A stretch of 64,000 nucleotides of DNA, from assembly GCA_949529985.1 (NCBI GenBank), contig CATIRS010000038.1, positions 49,457-113,456 of the forward strand. Direction: 5' to 3'. The position numbers were made by a program, and so were the translations under genes. Of the stretch, positions 9,857 to 18,678 are shown piece after piece; within the stretch, counting starts at the first letter, position 1, and each line of letters begins with the position of its first letter. Source of the stretch: Owenweeksia sp. TMED14. GTDB lineage: Bacteria > Bacteroidota > Bacteroidia > Flavobacteriales > Schleiferiaceae. A model generated the notes under the pieces. It was not told the origin of the DNA, ran no database searches, and worked only from the letters and a program-made list of their open reading frames with translations.

Positions 9857-11167
9857 ATGTTTTTCGCTATATCTACTTCTGCTGTCTTATTATCAAGTGT
9901 AACCGTATTTACTCTTGTAATACTGGCGCTTGTAACAATTTTGTTACAAGCTAAAGCCCGTCTCTCTCCTTCTGGCCCCGTACAACTAGAAATAAATGGA
10001 GATGTAGTTGAAATCGAATCAGGTTCAACATTACTGACAACTTTGAGTGAGCAAAAAATATTTCTTCCATCTGCTTGCGGTGGTGGAGGAACATGTGGAA
10101 TGTGCGAATGTCAAATTACCGAAGGTGGTGGCGAAATTCTTCAAACTGAAAAGGGTTTTTTCAATCGTAAACAAATTGCAGACAACTGGAGATTAGGCTG
10201 TCAAGTGAAAGTTAAAAATGATATGAAAATAAGAGTTCCAGACGAAATATTTGGAATTAAGAAATGGGAATGTGAGGTTGTTTCTAATTACAATGTTGCT
10301 TCCTTTATTAAAGAATTTGTCGTTAAACTTCCAGATGGAGAAAATTTAGATTTTTTAGCTGGTGGTTATATCCAGGTTGATGTTCCCGAAGTTAATGTGG
10401 ATTTTAAAGACATGGATATTACTGCACATCCAAGTCTGGGTAAAAAAGATGATGAGTTTCAGGGTGAATGGGACAAGTTTGGATTGTGGGATTTGAAAAT
10501 GAATAACCCTGAGCCTTTATTCCGTGCCTATTCAATGGCTAATCATCCGGCGGAAGGAAACATAGTCATGCTGAATCTAAGAATAGCAACACCTCCATGG
10601 GATCGCGCTAATGGGGGATGGATGAATGTTAACCCAGGTGTTTGTTCTTCTTATGCCTTCAATTTAAAGGCAGGTGATAAAGTGACAATCTCTGGGCCAT
10701 ATGGCGACTTTCATATTAAAGATACAGACACAGAAATGCTATATATTGGAGGTGGCGCAGGAATGGCACCTATGCGATCGCATTTATTCCATCTTTTTCA
10801 TACTTTAAAAACTGGAAGAAAAGTGAGTTATTGGTATGGAGGAAGATCTAGAAAAGAATTATTCTATATCGATGACTTTGAAAATATCGAAAAGAAATTT
10901 CCGAATTTTAAATTTCATATGGTATTATCGGAACCTCTTCCAGAGGATAATTGGACTCCAAAATCAAGTATGGAAGATTCCGGAGACGGATTCGTGGGTT
11001 TTGTTCACCAAGCATTGATCGATAATTATCTTGGAGCCCACGAAAGTCCTGAAGACATCGAATATTATTTTTGTGGTCCACCAATGATGAATGCTGCTGT
11101 GCTAAAAATGGTAGATGATCTCGGAGTACCTCCTGAGAATGTTGCATTTGATGATTTCGGCGGTTAA
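9857..11167 (+). CDS. nqrF: Na+-translocating NADH:quinone reductase subunit F
   Basis: A 436-residue electron-entry subunit with an N-terminal membrane anchor. A ferredoxin domain follows with 2Fe-2S ligands Cys74, Cys80, Cys83 and Cys115 ([10 protein letters not shown]...C). The ferredoxin-NADP reductase-type module has the FAD motif RAYSMAN (about 223-229), the NAD site GGGAGMAPM (about 298-306) and the C-terminal CGPP. It accepts hydride from NADH. It is the last structural nqr gene, with apbE starting 69 nt downstream. Confidence 0.97.
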   Translation: MFFAISTSAVLLSSVTVFTLVILALVTILLQAKARLSPSGPVQLEINGDVVEIESGSTLLTTLSEQKIFLPSACGGGGTCGMCECQITEGGGEILQTEKGFFNRKQIADNWRLGCQVKVKNDMKIRVPDEIFGIKKWECEVVSNYNVASFIKEFVVKLPDGENLDFLAGGYIQVDVPEVNVDFKDMDITAHPSLGKKDDEFQGEWDKFGLWDLKMNNPEPLFRAYSMANHPAEGNIVMLNLRIATPPWDRANGGWMNVNPGVCSSYAFNLKAGDKVTISGPYGDFHIKDTDTEMLYIGGGAGMAPMRSHLFHLFHTLKTGRKVSYWYGGRSRKELFYIDDFENIEKKFPNFKFHMVLSEPLPEDNWTPKSSMEDSGDGFVGFVHQALIDNYLGAHESPEDIEYYFCGPPMMNAAVLKMVDDLGVPPENVAFDDFGG

Positions 11168-11236
11168 ACTAGTTTTAAAGAACTTTTTTGAGCTGATTCT
11201 TGTTTGTGTCTGTTTGCAATGTATTTTGTGTTTGAA

Positions 11237-12238
11237 ATGTTGAGATATATAATTTTAGTATTTGTATTTTGCCTTGGCATCTCTTGCTCAAATGAAGAAT
11301 CGTACATGAACGTATTTGAGGGAAAAGCTCAAGGGACATCTTTTCATATTACATTATATTATAATCAAGATTTCAGTGGTGATCAGATAAATCAAAATGA
11401 TATTGAAAGATGGTTGTCTCATTATAATCGAGTTGCCTCTCCTTGGGACCCTAACTCTGAAATATCAAAATTGAATATGGGCGATTCAGTTTTTTTATCT
11501 TCAGAATTGTTTGAATTATGTCATCTATCGCATAAAATGAAAATATCCACTGACGGGGTATTAGACCCGACGTTAGGTGATCTGATCAATGGGTGGGGAT
11601 TCGGAGTGTCTGAAGGTTTCCTTGAATATACGGATACTGTGAAAGTTGATAGTCTTATGAAATATGTTGGTGATGAGAGTTGGATTCCTTTCCAAATTTC
11701 TAATTGGGCATGGCCTCAAAATGTAAAATTAAATTTCATGAGTTTGTCTCAAGGTCATTCAGTAGATATTATCATCGATTCTTTGAAATCTAAGGGCGTT
11801 GATGCAGCATTTGTTGAAGTTGGAGGTGAGATCCGAACATTTGGCACTAAACCTAATGAAGATGTATTCACAGTAGGCATAGAAAGACCGCTCTTAGAAA
11901 ATAGTGGGGAATTTCAAGTTATTATTCCTATCAAGAATCAAGCTCTAGCAACTTCAGGTAATTATCGAAATTATAAATTTGATATATCAACTGGCGGAAA
12001 GTATGGCCATACAATAAGCTCATTTACTGGATGGCCAATCGAAACAGACATAATTAGTGCCACTATTATTGGGCCAACATGCGCTGAGGCTGATGCAATG
12101 GCTACGGCATCGATGGCAATGGGGTTTGGTGAGACAAGATCTTGGCTAGCTAAACACCCAAAATGGAATGCTTATATACTATTTAAGGATGAAAATGGTA
12201 GTCTGAACGAATGGACCACATTGAACAATCTCAATTAA
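11237..12238 (+). CDS. apbE: FAD:protein FMN transferase (ApbE family lipoprotein)
   Basis: A 333-residue exported lipoprotein that transfers FMN from FAD to Thr residues of NqrB and NqrC. The chosen ATG gives a clean lipoprotein signal with lipobox LGISC (Cys17). An upstream ATG at 11219 and a TTG at 11204 are less tidy. Family marks are the GTSFHITLYY opening, the DPTLGDLINGWGFG region, VEVGGEIRTFGTKP and the metal-binding TCAEADAMATASMAMG segment. Its position right after nqrF supports flavinylation of Na+-NQR as its job. Confidence 0.92.
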   Translation: MLRYIILVFVFCLGISCSNEESYMNVFEGKAQGTSFHITLYYNQDFSGDQINQNDIERWLSHYNRVASPWDPNSEISKLNMGDSVFLSSELFELCHLSHKMKISTDGVLDPTLGDLINGWGFGVSEGFLEYTDTVKVDSLMKYVGDESWIPFQISNWAWPQNVKLNFMSLSQGHSVDIIIDSLKSKGVDAAFVEVGGEIRTFGTKPNEDVFTVGIERPLLENSGEFQVIIPIKNQALATSGNYRNYKFDISTGGKYGHTISSFTGWPIETDIISATIIGPTCAEADAMATASMAMGFGETRSWLAKHPKWNAYILFKDENGSLNEWTTLNNLN

Positions 12239-12259
12239 TAATAGTTTGGTGTACTTAGA

Positions 12260-12469
12260 TTAAGGAATGTCTAAGTTATCGCACTTTTGATTTGGTTCTG
12301 CTCCACAGAATGAACAATTCTCACCCTCTGTGTTTAAGTAAGGGCTGTTACTTGCGCATGTTCCAGCAAATTCTCCATCTTTTTTAGCCCATATTTTTAC
12401 TGCCATACCAATTAAGCCAATGCCTAGCAAAGCTGAAGAAACAAGAATTAATTTAAACGTTAAAAGCAT
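12260..12469 (-). CDS. nqrM: Na+-NQR maturation protein NqrM (DUF539 family)
   Basis: A 69-residue protein with one N-terminal transmembrane helix (about residues 5-27) and a small Cys-rich tail with Cys38, Cys52, Cys55 and Cys63 (C...CSFCGAEPNQKC). That pattern matches the DUF539/NqrM family. In other bacteria NqrM is needed to place iron in the NqrD/E site. It faces apbE, with 21 nt between the stops. It has its own -7 box 4 nt before the start codon, so it may be expressed apart from both nqr and murB. Confidence 0.87.
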   Translation of the reverse strand: MLLTFKLILVSSALLGIGLIGMAVKIWAKKDGEFAGTCASNSPYLNTEGENCSFCGAEPNQKCDNLDIP

Positions 12470-12473
12470 TAGA

Positions 12474-12481
12474 CAAAATTA
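12474..12481 (-). promoter_or_regulatory. -7 promoter box of nqrM (TAATTTTG, minus strand)
   Basis: An exact TAnnTTTG match on the minus strand. It ends 4 nt before the nqrM ATG at 12469, so nqrM would be transcribed leaderless from just past the murB 3' end. Confidence 0.5.
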
Positions 12482-12502
12482 GTGATTTTGTACGCACTGA
12501 TG

Positions 12503-13528
12503 TTATTCAATTCCAATAATATTAACTTCATGTTCAAGTTTGATATCAAAACATGTAAGTACGTCTTTTTTTACTAGGTTAGCAACCTCTAAAAGATCTT
12601 TTCCTGATGCCTTTCCATAATTAACAAGAACTAAGGCCTGATTTTCATGCATGCCTGCATCCCCATTTCGTTTCCCCTTCCATCCAGACATCTCGATAAG
12701 CCAACCTGCTGATAATTTCACTTTTCCGCTTTTTTGATCATGAAATGGAATTTTAGGATTTTTTTCTTGCATTTTTAAAAGAAGACTTTTTTTTATTATT
12801 GGGTTTTTAAAAAAACTCCCCGAATTCCCAAGCTTAGAAGGGTCGGGTAACTTAGATATTCTAATATTGACAATGGCTTTGGATATGCTTGATATACTCG
12901 GAAGCTTTTCCATTCTTGATAATTCTTCTGTTATTGGCCCATAACTTGTATTTAATACATGGTTTTTTTTTGTAAGTCTAAAATTCACCGATAAAATCAC
13001 TCCTTCGTTAACCCACTTAGTTTTAAATATGCTTGTTCGGTATCCAAAATCGCAGATATTATTATCTATAATTTCAATCTTACCAGTATTCCATCGATAG
13101 TATCTTAAAGATTTAATACAGTCCTTAATTTCCACACCATATGCACCGATGTTCTGGATGGGAGATGTACCTACTTGGCCAGGTATTAAAGATAAATTCT
13201 CAATACCACCAAGGTCATTTTTTAAGGCCCAAAGAACAAATTCATGCCAATTCTCGCCGGCAGCAACCTTAACAATTAGATCATTCGATGTTTCATCTAT
13301 TATAGTAATTCCTTTCCATTCAATTCTGGCAACTGAACCATTTAATTCAGAACACAATAAAATATTACTTCCACCTCCTAAAAGTAATTGTTGCTTCCTA
13401 TAGCCTAGTGGATGCCTGTGGTATTCAACGATATCTTTTTCTTCTTCCAGATGAAAAAGACGATTAGCGTAACAATCTATACCAAACGTATTAAATTTTT
13501 GAAGATTAGCATTTTCTAGAATAAGCAT
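12503..13528 (-). CDS. murB: UDP-N-acetylenolpyruvoylglucosamine reductase
   Basis: A 341-residue FAD enzyme that reduces UDP-GlcNAc-enolpyruvate to UDP-MurNAc in peptidoglycan synthesis. It shows the FAD-binding PLLGGGSNILL-type motif (LLLGGGSNILL), the PGQVGTSPIQNIGAYGVE motif, and SGSFFKNP with the catalytic Ser. The length fits the long (E. coli-like) MurB type. Its ATG overlaps the stop of the aminotransferase gene by one base (TAATG), so the two are translationally coupled. Confidence 0.95.
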   Translation of the reverse strand: MLILENANLQKFNTFGIDCYANRLFHLEEEKDIVEYHRHPLGYRKQQLLLGGGSNILLCSELNGSVARIEWKGITIIDETSNDLIVKVAAGENWHEFVLWALKNDLGGIENLSLIPGQVGTSPIQNIGAYGVEIKDCIKSLRYYRWNTGKIEIIDNNICDFGYRTSIFKTKWVNEGVILSVNFRLTKKNHVLNTSYGPITEELSRMEKLPSISSISKAIVNIRISKLPDPSKLGNSGSFFKNPIIKKSLLLKMQEKNPKIPFHDQKSGKVKLSAGWLIEMSGWKGKRNGDAGMHENQALVLVNYGKASGKDLLEVANLVKKDVLTCFDIKLEHEVNIIGIE

Positions 13529-14721
13529 TATCTAGCTTTGTACTTTTCTAGCCCAATTTCTAAGCACGTCATTGCGCGACTCAAGTCTTTCACGTCAAGA
13601 ACATAAGCTAACCTCACTTGATTTAATCCTGTTTCCTTATTTGTATAAAATCCTGAACCCGGAGCCATCATGACAGTTTCTTTTTTATGACTAAATGATT
13701 CCAGCATCCACTTGCAAAAATCATCTGAATTATTTATTGGTAATTCAGCAATACAGTAAAAAGCACCAGAAGGGATTGGACACTTAACACCGGGAATAGC
13801 ATTTAACCGTTCTACCATATAATTCCGTCGCTTAACATATTCAATTTTGACTTTCTCAAAGTAGTCATCTTCGGTTTCTAGAGCTGCCTCAGCGACTATT
13901 TGAGCTAACGTTGGTGGAGAAAGTCTAGATTGAGCAAATTTCATTGCAGCTCTCATGATATCTTTATTCTTACTTGCCAATAGCCCTATTCTCGCGCCAC
14001 ATAAGCTATATCTTTTCGAAACAGAATCTATCAAAACCCCATATTGCTCCAAGCCCTTTAAGCTTAGAATAGATGTGTGTATTTTTCCATCGTAAGTGAA
14101 TTCTCGGTAAACTTCATCGCTGATAACAAACAAACTGTTCTTTATAGCAAGAGTCCGAATCTGTTCTAATTCGTCATCATTACATAGTCTCCCTGTAGGG
14201 TTTCCTGGATTACATAATATGATGGCTTTGGTTCTTGGTGTAATTAGAGACGATAGTTTGTCATTAGCAGGTAGGGAAAAATCATCATTGATAGAGCACT
14301 CAATGGGAACTACTTTCACTCCTAATGCAGTTGCAAAACCCAAGTAATTGGCATAATAAGGTTCGGGTATAAGAACTTCATCACCAGGATCGAAAATACA
14401 GCTTACTGCAAAGGACAAAGCTTCGGACCCACCCGCAGTTACTATTATGTCGTCTGGTAAAAGATTGATGTTCTGTTTTGAGTAGTGATGTGATAATTTT
14501 TTCCTGTAGCTTTCAAATCCATCAGATGGAGAATAGGAAAGTATGTCAATATTATGATTTCTGATTGCATTTAAAGCTTTTTTCGGGCTTGAAATGTCAG
14601 GTTGTCCTATGTTTAAATGATAAATATGTATTCCGTTTTTCTCTGCTGCTTCAGCATAAGGAACGAGTTTTCGCATTGGTGATTCTGGCATTGAATTACC
14701 GCGGTCAGATACTTTAAGCAT
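13528..14721 (-). CDS. Pyridoxal-phosphate-dependent aminotransferase, class I/II
   Basis: A 397-residue fold-type I aminotransferase similar to aspartate aminotransferase I-gamma proteins. Visible features are the N-terminal YHLNIGQPDI, the TAGGSEALSFA cofactor loop, CNPGNPTGR, ISDEVYREF, and the Schiff-base lysine in DSVSKRYSLCGARIG. The substrate cannot be set from sequence alone; aspartate is the usual annotation. It is the upstream partner of murB (TAATG overlap). Confidence 0.9.
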   Translation of the reverse strand: MLKVSDRGNSMPESPMRKLVPYAEAAEKNGIHIYHLNIGQPDISSPKKALNAIRNHNIDILSYSPSDGFESYRKKLSHHYSKQNINLLPDDIIVTAGGSEALSFAVSCIFDPGDEVLIPEPYYANYLGFATALGVKVVPIECSINDDFSLPANDKLSSLITPRTKAIILCNPGNPTGRLCNDDELEQIRTLAIKNSLFVISDEVYREFTYDGKIHTSILSLKGLEQYGVLIDSVSKRYSLCGARIGLLASKNKDIMRAAMKFAQSRLSPPTLAQIVAEAALETEDDYFEKVKIEYVKRRNYMVERLNAIPGVKCPIPSGAFYCIAELPINNSDDFCKWMLESFSHKKETVMMAPGSGFYTNKETGLNQVRLAYVLDVKDLSRAMTCLEIGLEKYKAR

Positions 14722-14793
14722 AATTTTAAGTTCATAAACCCTTTTGAGATAACAAACGGGTTTAGTGAATTTTTAATTCATTTAAACGAAATA

Positions 14794-15240
14794 TTATTTA
14801 GAAATTTTGGAAGAGCCCATAGGGGTATTAACTGGAGCAGTATTTACTGCTGCTACATCCTTTACATCGCCTTTGATAGTTAAAACTTTAGTTGGAGTTT
14901 TTGAGTTGCTCTGAACTGTAACAGTTTTTTGAAAGCGTCCAACTCTGCGCGTGTCATATTTTACCTTAATAGAAGCCGTTGCACCTGGTGCAATCGGGGT
15001 GCGAGGCCATTGAGGCACTGTGCAACCACAAGATCCTACGCAATTGGATATAATCAATGGTTCTTTTCCTGTGTTTTTGAATGAGAATTCTCGAGAGCCA
15101 TTTGCGTTTTTCTCTATTTGTCCGTAGTTAATGGTCTCTATGTCAAAAGCAATTTCGGCAGAGTTAGAGTTAGACTCTTGAGCGCAGATAGTTAGGCTAG
15201 AAGTCAATATTAGAGTGGATACGGCTATGAAATTTCTCAT
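14794..15240 (-). CDS. Exported DUF1573 protein
   Basis: A 148-residue protein with a signal peptide ending near TICAQ. It has one DUF1573 (ASH-like, Ig-fold) domain: INYGQIEKNANGSREFSFKNTGKEPL, the conserved SCGCTVPQWP motif, then IAPGATASIKVKYDTRRVGRFQKTVTV. The family is abundant in Bacteroidota and probably envelope-located, but its role is unknown. It is divergent from valS. Confidence 0.85.
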   Translation of the reverse strand: MRNFIAVSTLILTSSLTICAQESNSNSAEIAFDIETINYGQIEKNANGSREFSFKNTGKEPLIISNCVGSCGCTVPQWPRTPIAPGATASIKVKYDTRRVGRFQKTVTVQSNSKTPTKVLTIKGDVKDVAAVNTAPVNTPMGSSKISK

Positions 15241-15273
15241 TTCTATTCTTAGGTTTTAATTAAATCTATTTGA

Positions 15274-15281
15274 CAAATGTA
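15274..15281 (-). promoter_or_regulatory. -7 promoter box of the DUF1573 gene (TACATTTG, minus strand)
   Basis: An exact TAnnTTTG match on the minus strand, 33 nt before the ATG at 15240. Confidence 0.5.
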
Positions 15282-15319
15282 ATCTGAAGGAAAGGTATGG
15301 CAAAAAAAGTTGAACACTA

Positions 15320-15327
15320 TATCTTTG
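15320..15327 (+). promoter_or_regulatory. -7 promoter box of valS (TATCTTTG)
   Basis: An exact match ending 6 nt before the valS ATG at 15334. It implies a leaderless transcript and argues against the upstream TTG at 15310 as the start. Confidence 0.6.
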
Positions 15328-15333
15328 TGGAAT

Positions 15334-17949
15334 ATGAAAATTGCTTCAAAGTACATGCCTGGAGAGGTCGAGAAAACCTGGTATCAGGTATGGATGGCTA
15401 ATAACGCATTTAGATCTGTCCCCGATAATCGTAAATCCTACACAATCGTTATGCCTCCGCCAAATGTGACAGGCGTGTTGCATATGGGGCACATGCTTAA
15501 TAATACGATTCAGGATGTGTTAGTGCGTCGAGCAAGAATGAAGGGATACAACGCATGCTGGGTTCCCGGAACTGATCATGCTTCGATTGCTACAGAAGCC
15601 AAGGTCGTCCAAAAATTGCGTTCGGAAGGAATTAAAAAGTCAGATTTGTCAAGAAATGATTTTCTAAAACATGCCTGGGACTGGACAGATAGGTATGGAG
15701 GTATAATATTAGATCAGCTAAAGAATATTGGGGCTTCTTGTGATTGGGATCGAACAGCATTTACAATGGACCCAAGACGCACACAGTCTGTATTAAATGT
15801 TTTTGTTGACCTTCATGACAAGGGATATATATATCGCGGCTTGCGGATGGTTCACTGGGACCCTGAAGCTAGAACTTCATTAAGTGATGAAGAGGTTCTG
15901 CATAAAGATGTTGAAGCTGAGCTGTTTTATGTGAAATATGAAATATTAGAAAAGCCTGGAACCTTTTTAACCATAGCAACATCGCGTCCTGAAACTATAA
16001 TGGCAGATAAGGCCATTGCAATAAATCCAAAAGACGAACGCTATAAAGACTTGCATGGATTTCATGTCAAAATACCGCTTAATGGTGTTAGTATTCCTAT
16101 TATTCTGGATGAATACGTAAGTATTGATTTTGGAACAGGATGCTTAAAGGTTACACCTGCTCACGATTGGAATGATCACACGATAGGCGAGAAGCATGGA
16201 TTAGAAGTTATTGATATCCTAAATGAAGATGGAACTTTAAATGATTTTGGTCTTCAGTGGAAAGGTCTGGACAGGTTTGAAGCCAGACAAAAAATATCTG
16301 ATTTTTTAAATGAATCAGGATCTCTAATTAAAATCGAGAAATATAAATCATCAATAGGGATATCTGAGAGAACAGGTGCAGTTGTTGAACCGCGTTTATC
16401 TCTCCAATGGTGGATAAGTATGTCTGATTTAGCAAAGCCTGGATTAAAAGCTATCATGGACGATGAGATACGGTTAATTCCAGATAAATTTAGAAACACT
16501 TATGCGCATTGGATGAATAATGTCAAAGATTGGTGTATTTCAAGGCAACTATGGTGGGGACATCAAATACCAGCCTATTTCTATGGAGAATCAGACAATG
16601 ATTTTGTAGTAGCATTAGATGCCAATGAGGCTCTAACTAAAGCTATAAAAGTTACAGGGAATAGAGACTTAACTCTGTCTAATCTTCGTCAAGATGAGGA
16701 TTGCTTGGATACATGGTTTTCGAGTTGGATTTGGCCAATTTCAGTTTTTAATGGCATTAATAAACCAAATAATTCTGAGTTAAATTATTATTATCCAACG
16801 CAAGACTTGGTTACAGCTCCTGAGATTTTGTTTTTCTGGGTTGCCCGGATGATAATGGCTGGTTATGAATTCACAGGCGGGAAGCCTTTTGAAAACGTAT
16901 ACTTAACCGGGATTGTACGAGATAAGAAAGGGCAAAAGATGTCAAAATCTCTTGGTAATAGCCCTGATCCGTTAGATCTGATTAATAAATTTGGAGCGGA
17001 CGGTGTGAGAATGGGGATGCTACTTTCGTCACCTGCTGGAAATGATTTACCTTTTGATGAGGACCTATGCCTTCAAGGAAGGAATTTCTCAAATAAGATT
17101 TGGAATGCACTCAGATTAGTCGACGGATGGACTGTCGATGAATCGTTGGGGGCTAATGATGCCGAAATATGGGCTATTAATTGGTTTGATGAGGTACTAT
17201 CAAAAACACTTTTAGACTTAGAAGATGATTTTGATAAATATCGACTTTCTGAAGCTCTCATGCGTATTTACAAGCTTGTTTGGAATGACTTCTGTTCATG
17301 GTATTTAGAGATAGTGAAGCCAGCCTATGGCGCGTCTATATCAAAAAAATTAGCTGATAGGTCAAAAGAGTTTTTTGACTCAATAATGAAAGTTCTTCAT
17401 CCTTTTATGCCTTTTATAACTGAAGAGGTTTGGCATGTTTTAGGTTCAGTGCCGAAAACAGATTTTATTAATAATGAAACTTGGCCATCCAAAACAACAT
17501 CCTCTACTGAGTTTATAGAACAGTTTAAACATGTCGAGGAATTAACCATGGCTCTCAGATCTTTTAGGAAAGAAAAAAATATTCCATTTAAGGAAGGCTT
17601 GGACTTAAGATTTAAAGATCAGTTGCCATTTGGACTGCCTGCTGTTCGAAAATTAACGAATATTAGTTCGTTTAGCTCAGAATGGACTGAATCTGGATTT
17701 CCATTATTGGCAGGGATAAATGAGTATCAATTGGTTTTAGCTCAATCAAATTCGAATATCACTTCTGAAGAGATTCTTGTTATTCGAAAAGAAATTAACT
17801 ATTTAGAGGGTTTTATGAATTCTACTGAAAACAAATTAGCGAATAGTAGTTTTATAAATAATGCTCCTCCTAAAGTAGTTGAACTTGAGCGAAAAAAGAT
17901 AACAGATTCTCAAGCCAAAATTGCCTCTTTAAAGTCCCGTTTAATTTAA
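15334..17949 (+). CDS. valS: Valyl-tRNA synthetase
   Basis: An 871-residue class Ia aminoacyl-tRNA synthetase that charges tRNA-Val. The N-terminus (MKIASKYMPGEVEKTWYQ) is typical. The HIGH motif appears as HMGH within PPNVTGVLHMGHML (about residues 41-54), the editing CP1 domain shows TSRPETIMADKAIA, and the KMSKS loop reads GQKMSKSLGN. A C-terminal coiled-coil arm closes the protein. The upstream TTG at 15310 lies ahead of the -7 box and is rejected. Its 3' end overlaps convergent rlmB by 9 nt. Confidence 0.97.
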   Translation: MKIASKYMPGEVEKTWYQVWMANNAFRSVPDNRKSYTIVMPPPNVTGVLHMGHMLNNTIQDVLVRRARMKGYNACWVPGTDHASIATEAKVVQKLRSEGIKKSDLSRNDFLKHAWDWTDRYGGIILDQLKNIGASCDWDRTAFTMDPRRTQSVLNVFVDLHDKGYIYRGLRMVHWDPEARTSLSDEEVLHKDVEAELFYVKYEILEKPGTFLTIATSRPETIMADKAIAINPKDERYKDLHGFHVKIPLNGVSIPIILDEYVSIDFGTGCLKVTPAHDWNDHTIGEKHGLEVIDILNEDGTLNDFGLQWKGLDRFEARQKISDFLNESGSLIKIEKYKSSIGISERTGAVVEPRLSLQWWISMSDLAKPGLKAIMDDEIRLIPDKFRNTYAHWMNNVKDWCISRQLWWGHQIPAYFYGESDNDFVVALDANEALTKAIKVTGNRDLTLSNLRQDEDCLDTWFSSWIWPISVFNGINKPNNSELNYYYPTQDLVTAPEILFFWVARMIMAGYEFTGGKPFENVYLTGIVRDKKGQKMSKSLGNSPDPLDLINKFGADGVRMGMLLSSPAGNDLPFDEDLCLQGRNFSNKIWNALRLVDGWTVDESLGANDAEIWAINWFDEVLSKTLLDLEDDFDKYRLSEALMRIYKLVWNDFCSWYLEIVKPAYGASISKKLADRSKEFFDSIMKVLHPFMPFITEEVWHVLGSVPKTDFINNETWPSKTTSSTEFIEQFKHVEELTMALRSFRKEKNIPFKEGLDLRFKDQLPFGLPAVRKLTNISSFSSEWTESGFPLLAGINEYQLVLAQSNSNITSEEILVIRKEINYLEGFMNSTENKLANSSFINNAPPKVVELERKKITDSQAKIASLKSRLI

Positions 17950-18678
17950 CTCGCTTCTCTGTCTTAAAGCTTCATAGAGGGCAATTCCTGCAGCTACTGA
18001 TACATTAAGCGAGGCAACATCTCCAACTATTGGTATTCTAGAGTGAACTCGGCAACCTTTCCAAACTGATACGGAAATGCCATCTTCTTCTGATCCCATT
18101 ACTATAGCGCATGGAACTGTCATATCAATATTTGCAATATTAGAATCTCCCTTCTCTGTGCAGCCAATAATTTGAAGTCCTGACTCCTCTAAATATGCCA
18201 ATGTATGTGATAAGTTTTTTTCTCGGCAAATGGGAAGTCGTAAGAGAGCACCTGCAGATGACTTTACAGAATCTCCGTTCATCGGAGCTGAGTTGTTTTC
18301 AGGAATGACTATGGCTTGCGCTCCGCAGCATTCAGCAGAACGAGCTATTGCTCCCATGTTTCTGACATCAGTAATCCTATCTAAAACTACAATTAAAGGC
18401 GTTTGACCTTTGGCATATGTCGTCTCTATTATATTTTCTAAGGAAGAAAAGCTTACTGCGCTCAGGAAAGCGATTACACCTTGATGATTTTTTCGCGTTA
18501 AGCGATTCATCTTTTCTATTGGAACAATCTTTACTGTTACATGAAGAGACTTTGCTAGCTCTAAAATGGGATCTACATTTTCATTTCTCCCACGGACGAC
18601 AAAAATTCTATCCACCTCATTATTTGACTCTAGTGCTTCTAGGACTGGGTGCACCCCAAATATCATAGTTTCATTCAT
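17941..18678 (-). CDS. rlmB: 23S rRNA (guanosine-2'-O-)-methyltransferase RlmB-like (SpoU/TrmH family)
   Basis: A 245-residue SPOUT enzyme expected to methylate the 2'-O of a 23S rRNA guanosine (G2251 in E. coli). The N-terminal substrate-binding domain begins IFGVHPVLEALES. The knotted catalytic domain has VVLDRITDVRNMGAIARSA, the IVMGSEEDGIS motif and the C-terminal ASLNVSVAAGIALYEALRQR. Its start overlaps the rmuC stop relation as ATGA at 18675-18678, giving the order ung-rmuC-rlmB leftward. Confidence 0.92.
   Translation of the reverse strand: MNETMIFGVHPVLEALESNNEVDRIFVVRGRNENVDPILELAKSLHVTVKIVPIEKMNRLTRKNHQGVIAFLSAVSFSSLENIIETTYAKGQTPLIVVLDRITDVRNMGAIARSAECCGAQAIVIPENNSAPMNGDSVKSSAGALLRLPICREKNLSHTLAYLEESGLQIIGCTEKGDSNIANIDMTVPCAIVMGSEEDGISVSVWKGCRVHSRIPIVGDVASLNVSVAAGIALYEALRQRSELN

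Noticed and set aside
15310-15333. TTG start for valS at 15310
   Set aside because: It lies upstream of the -7 promoter box at 15320-15327, so it would not be in the mRNA.
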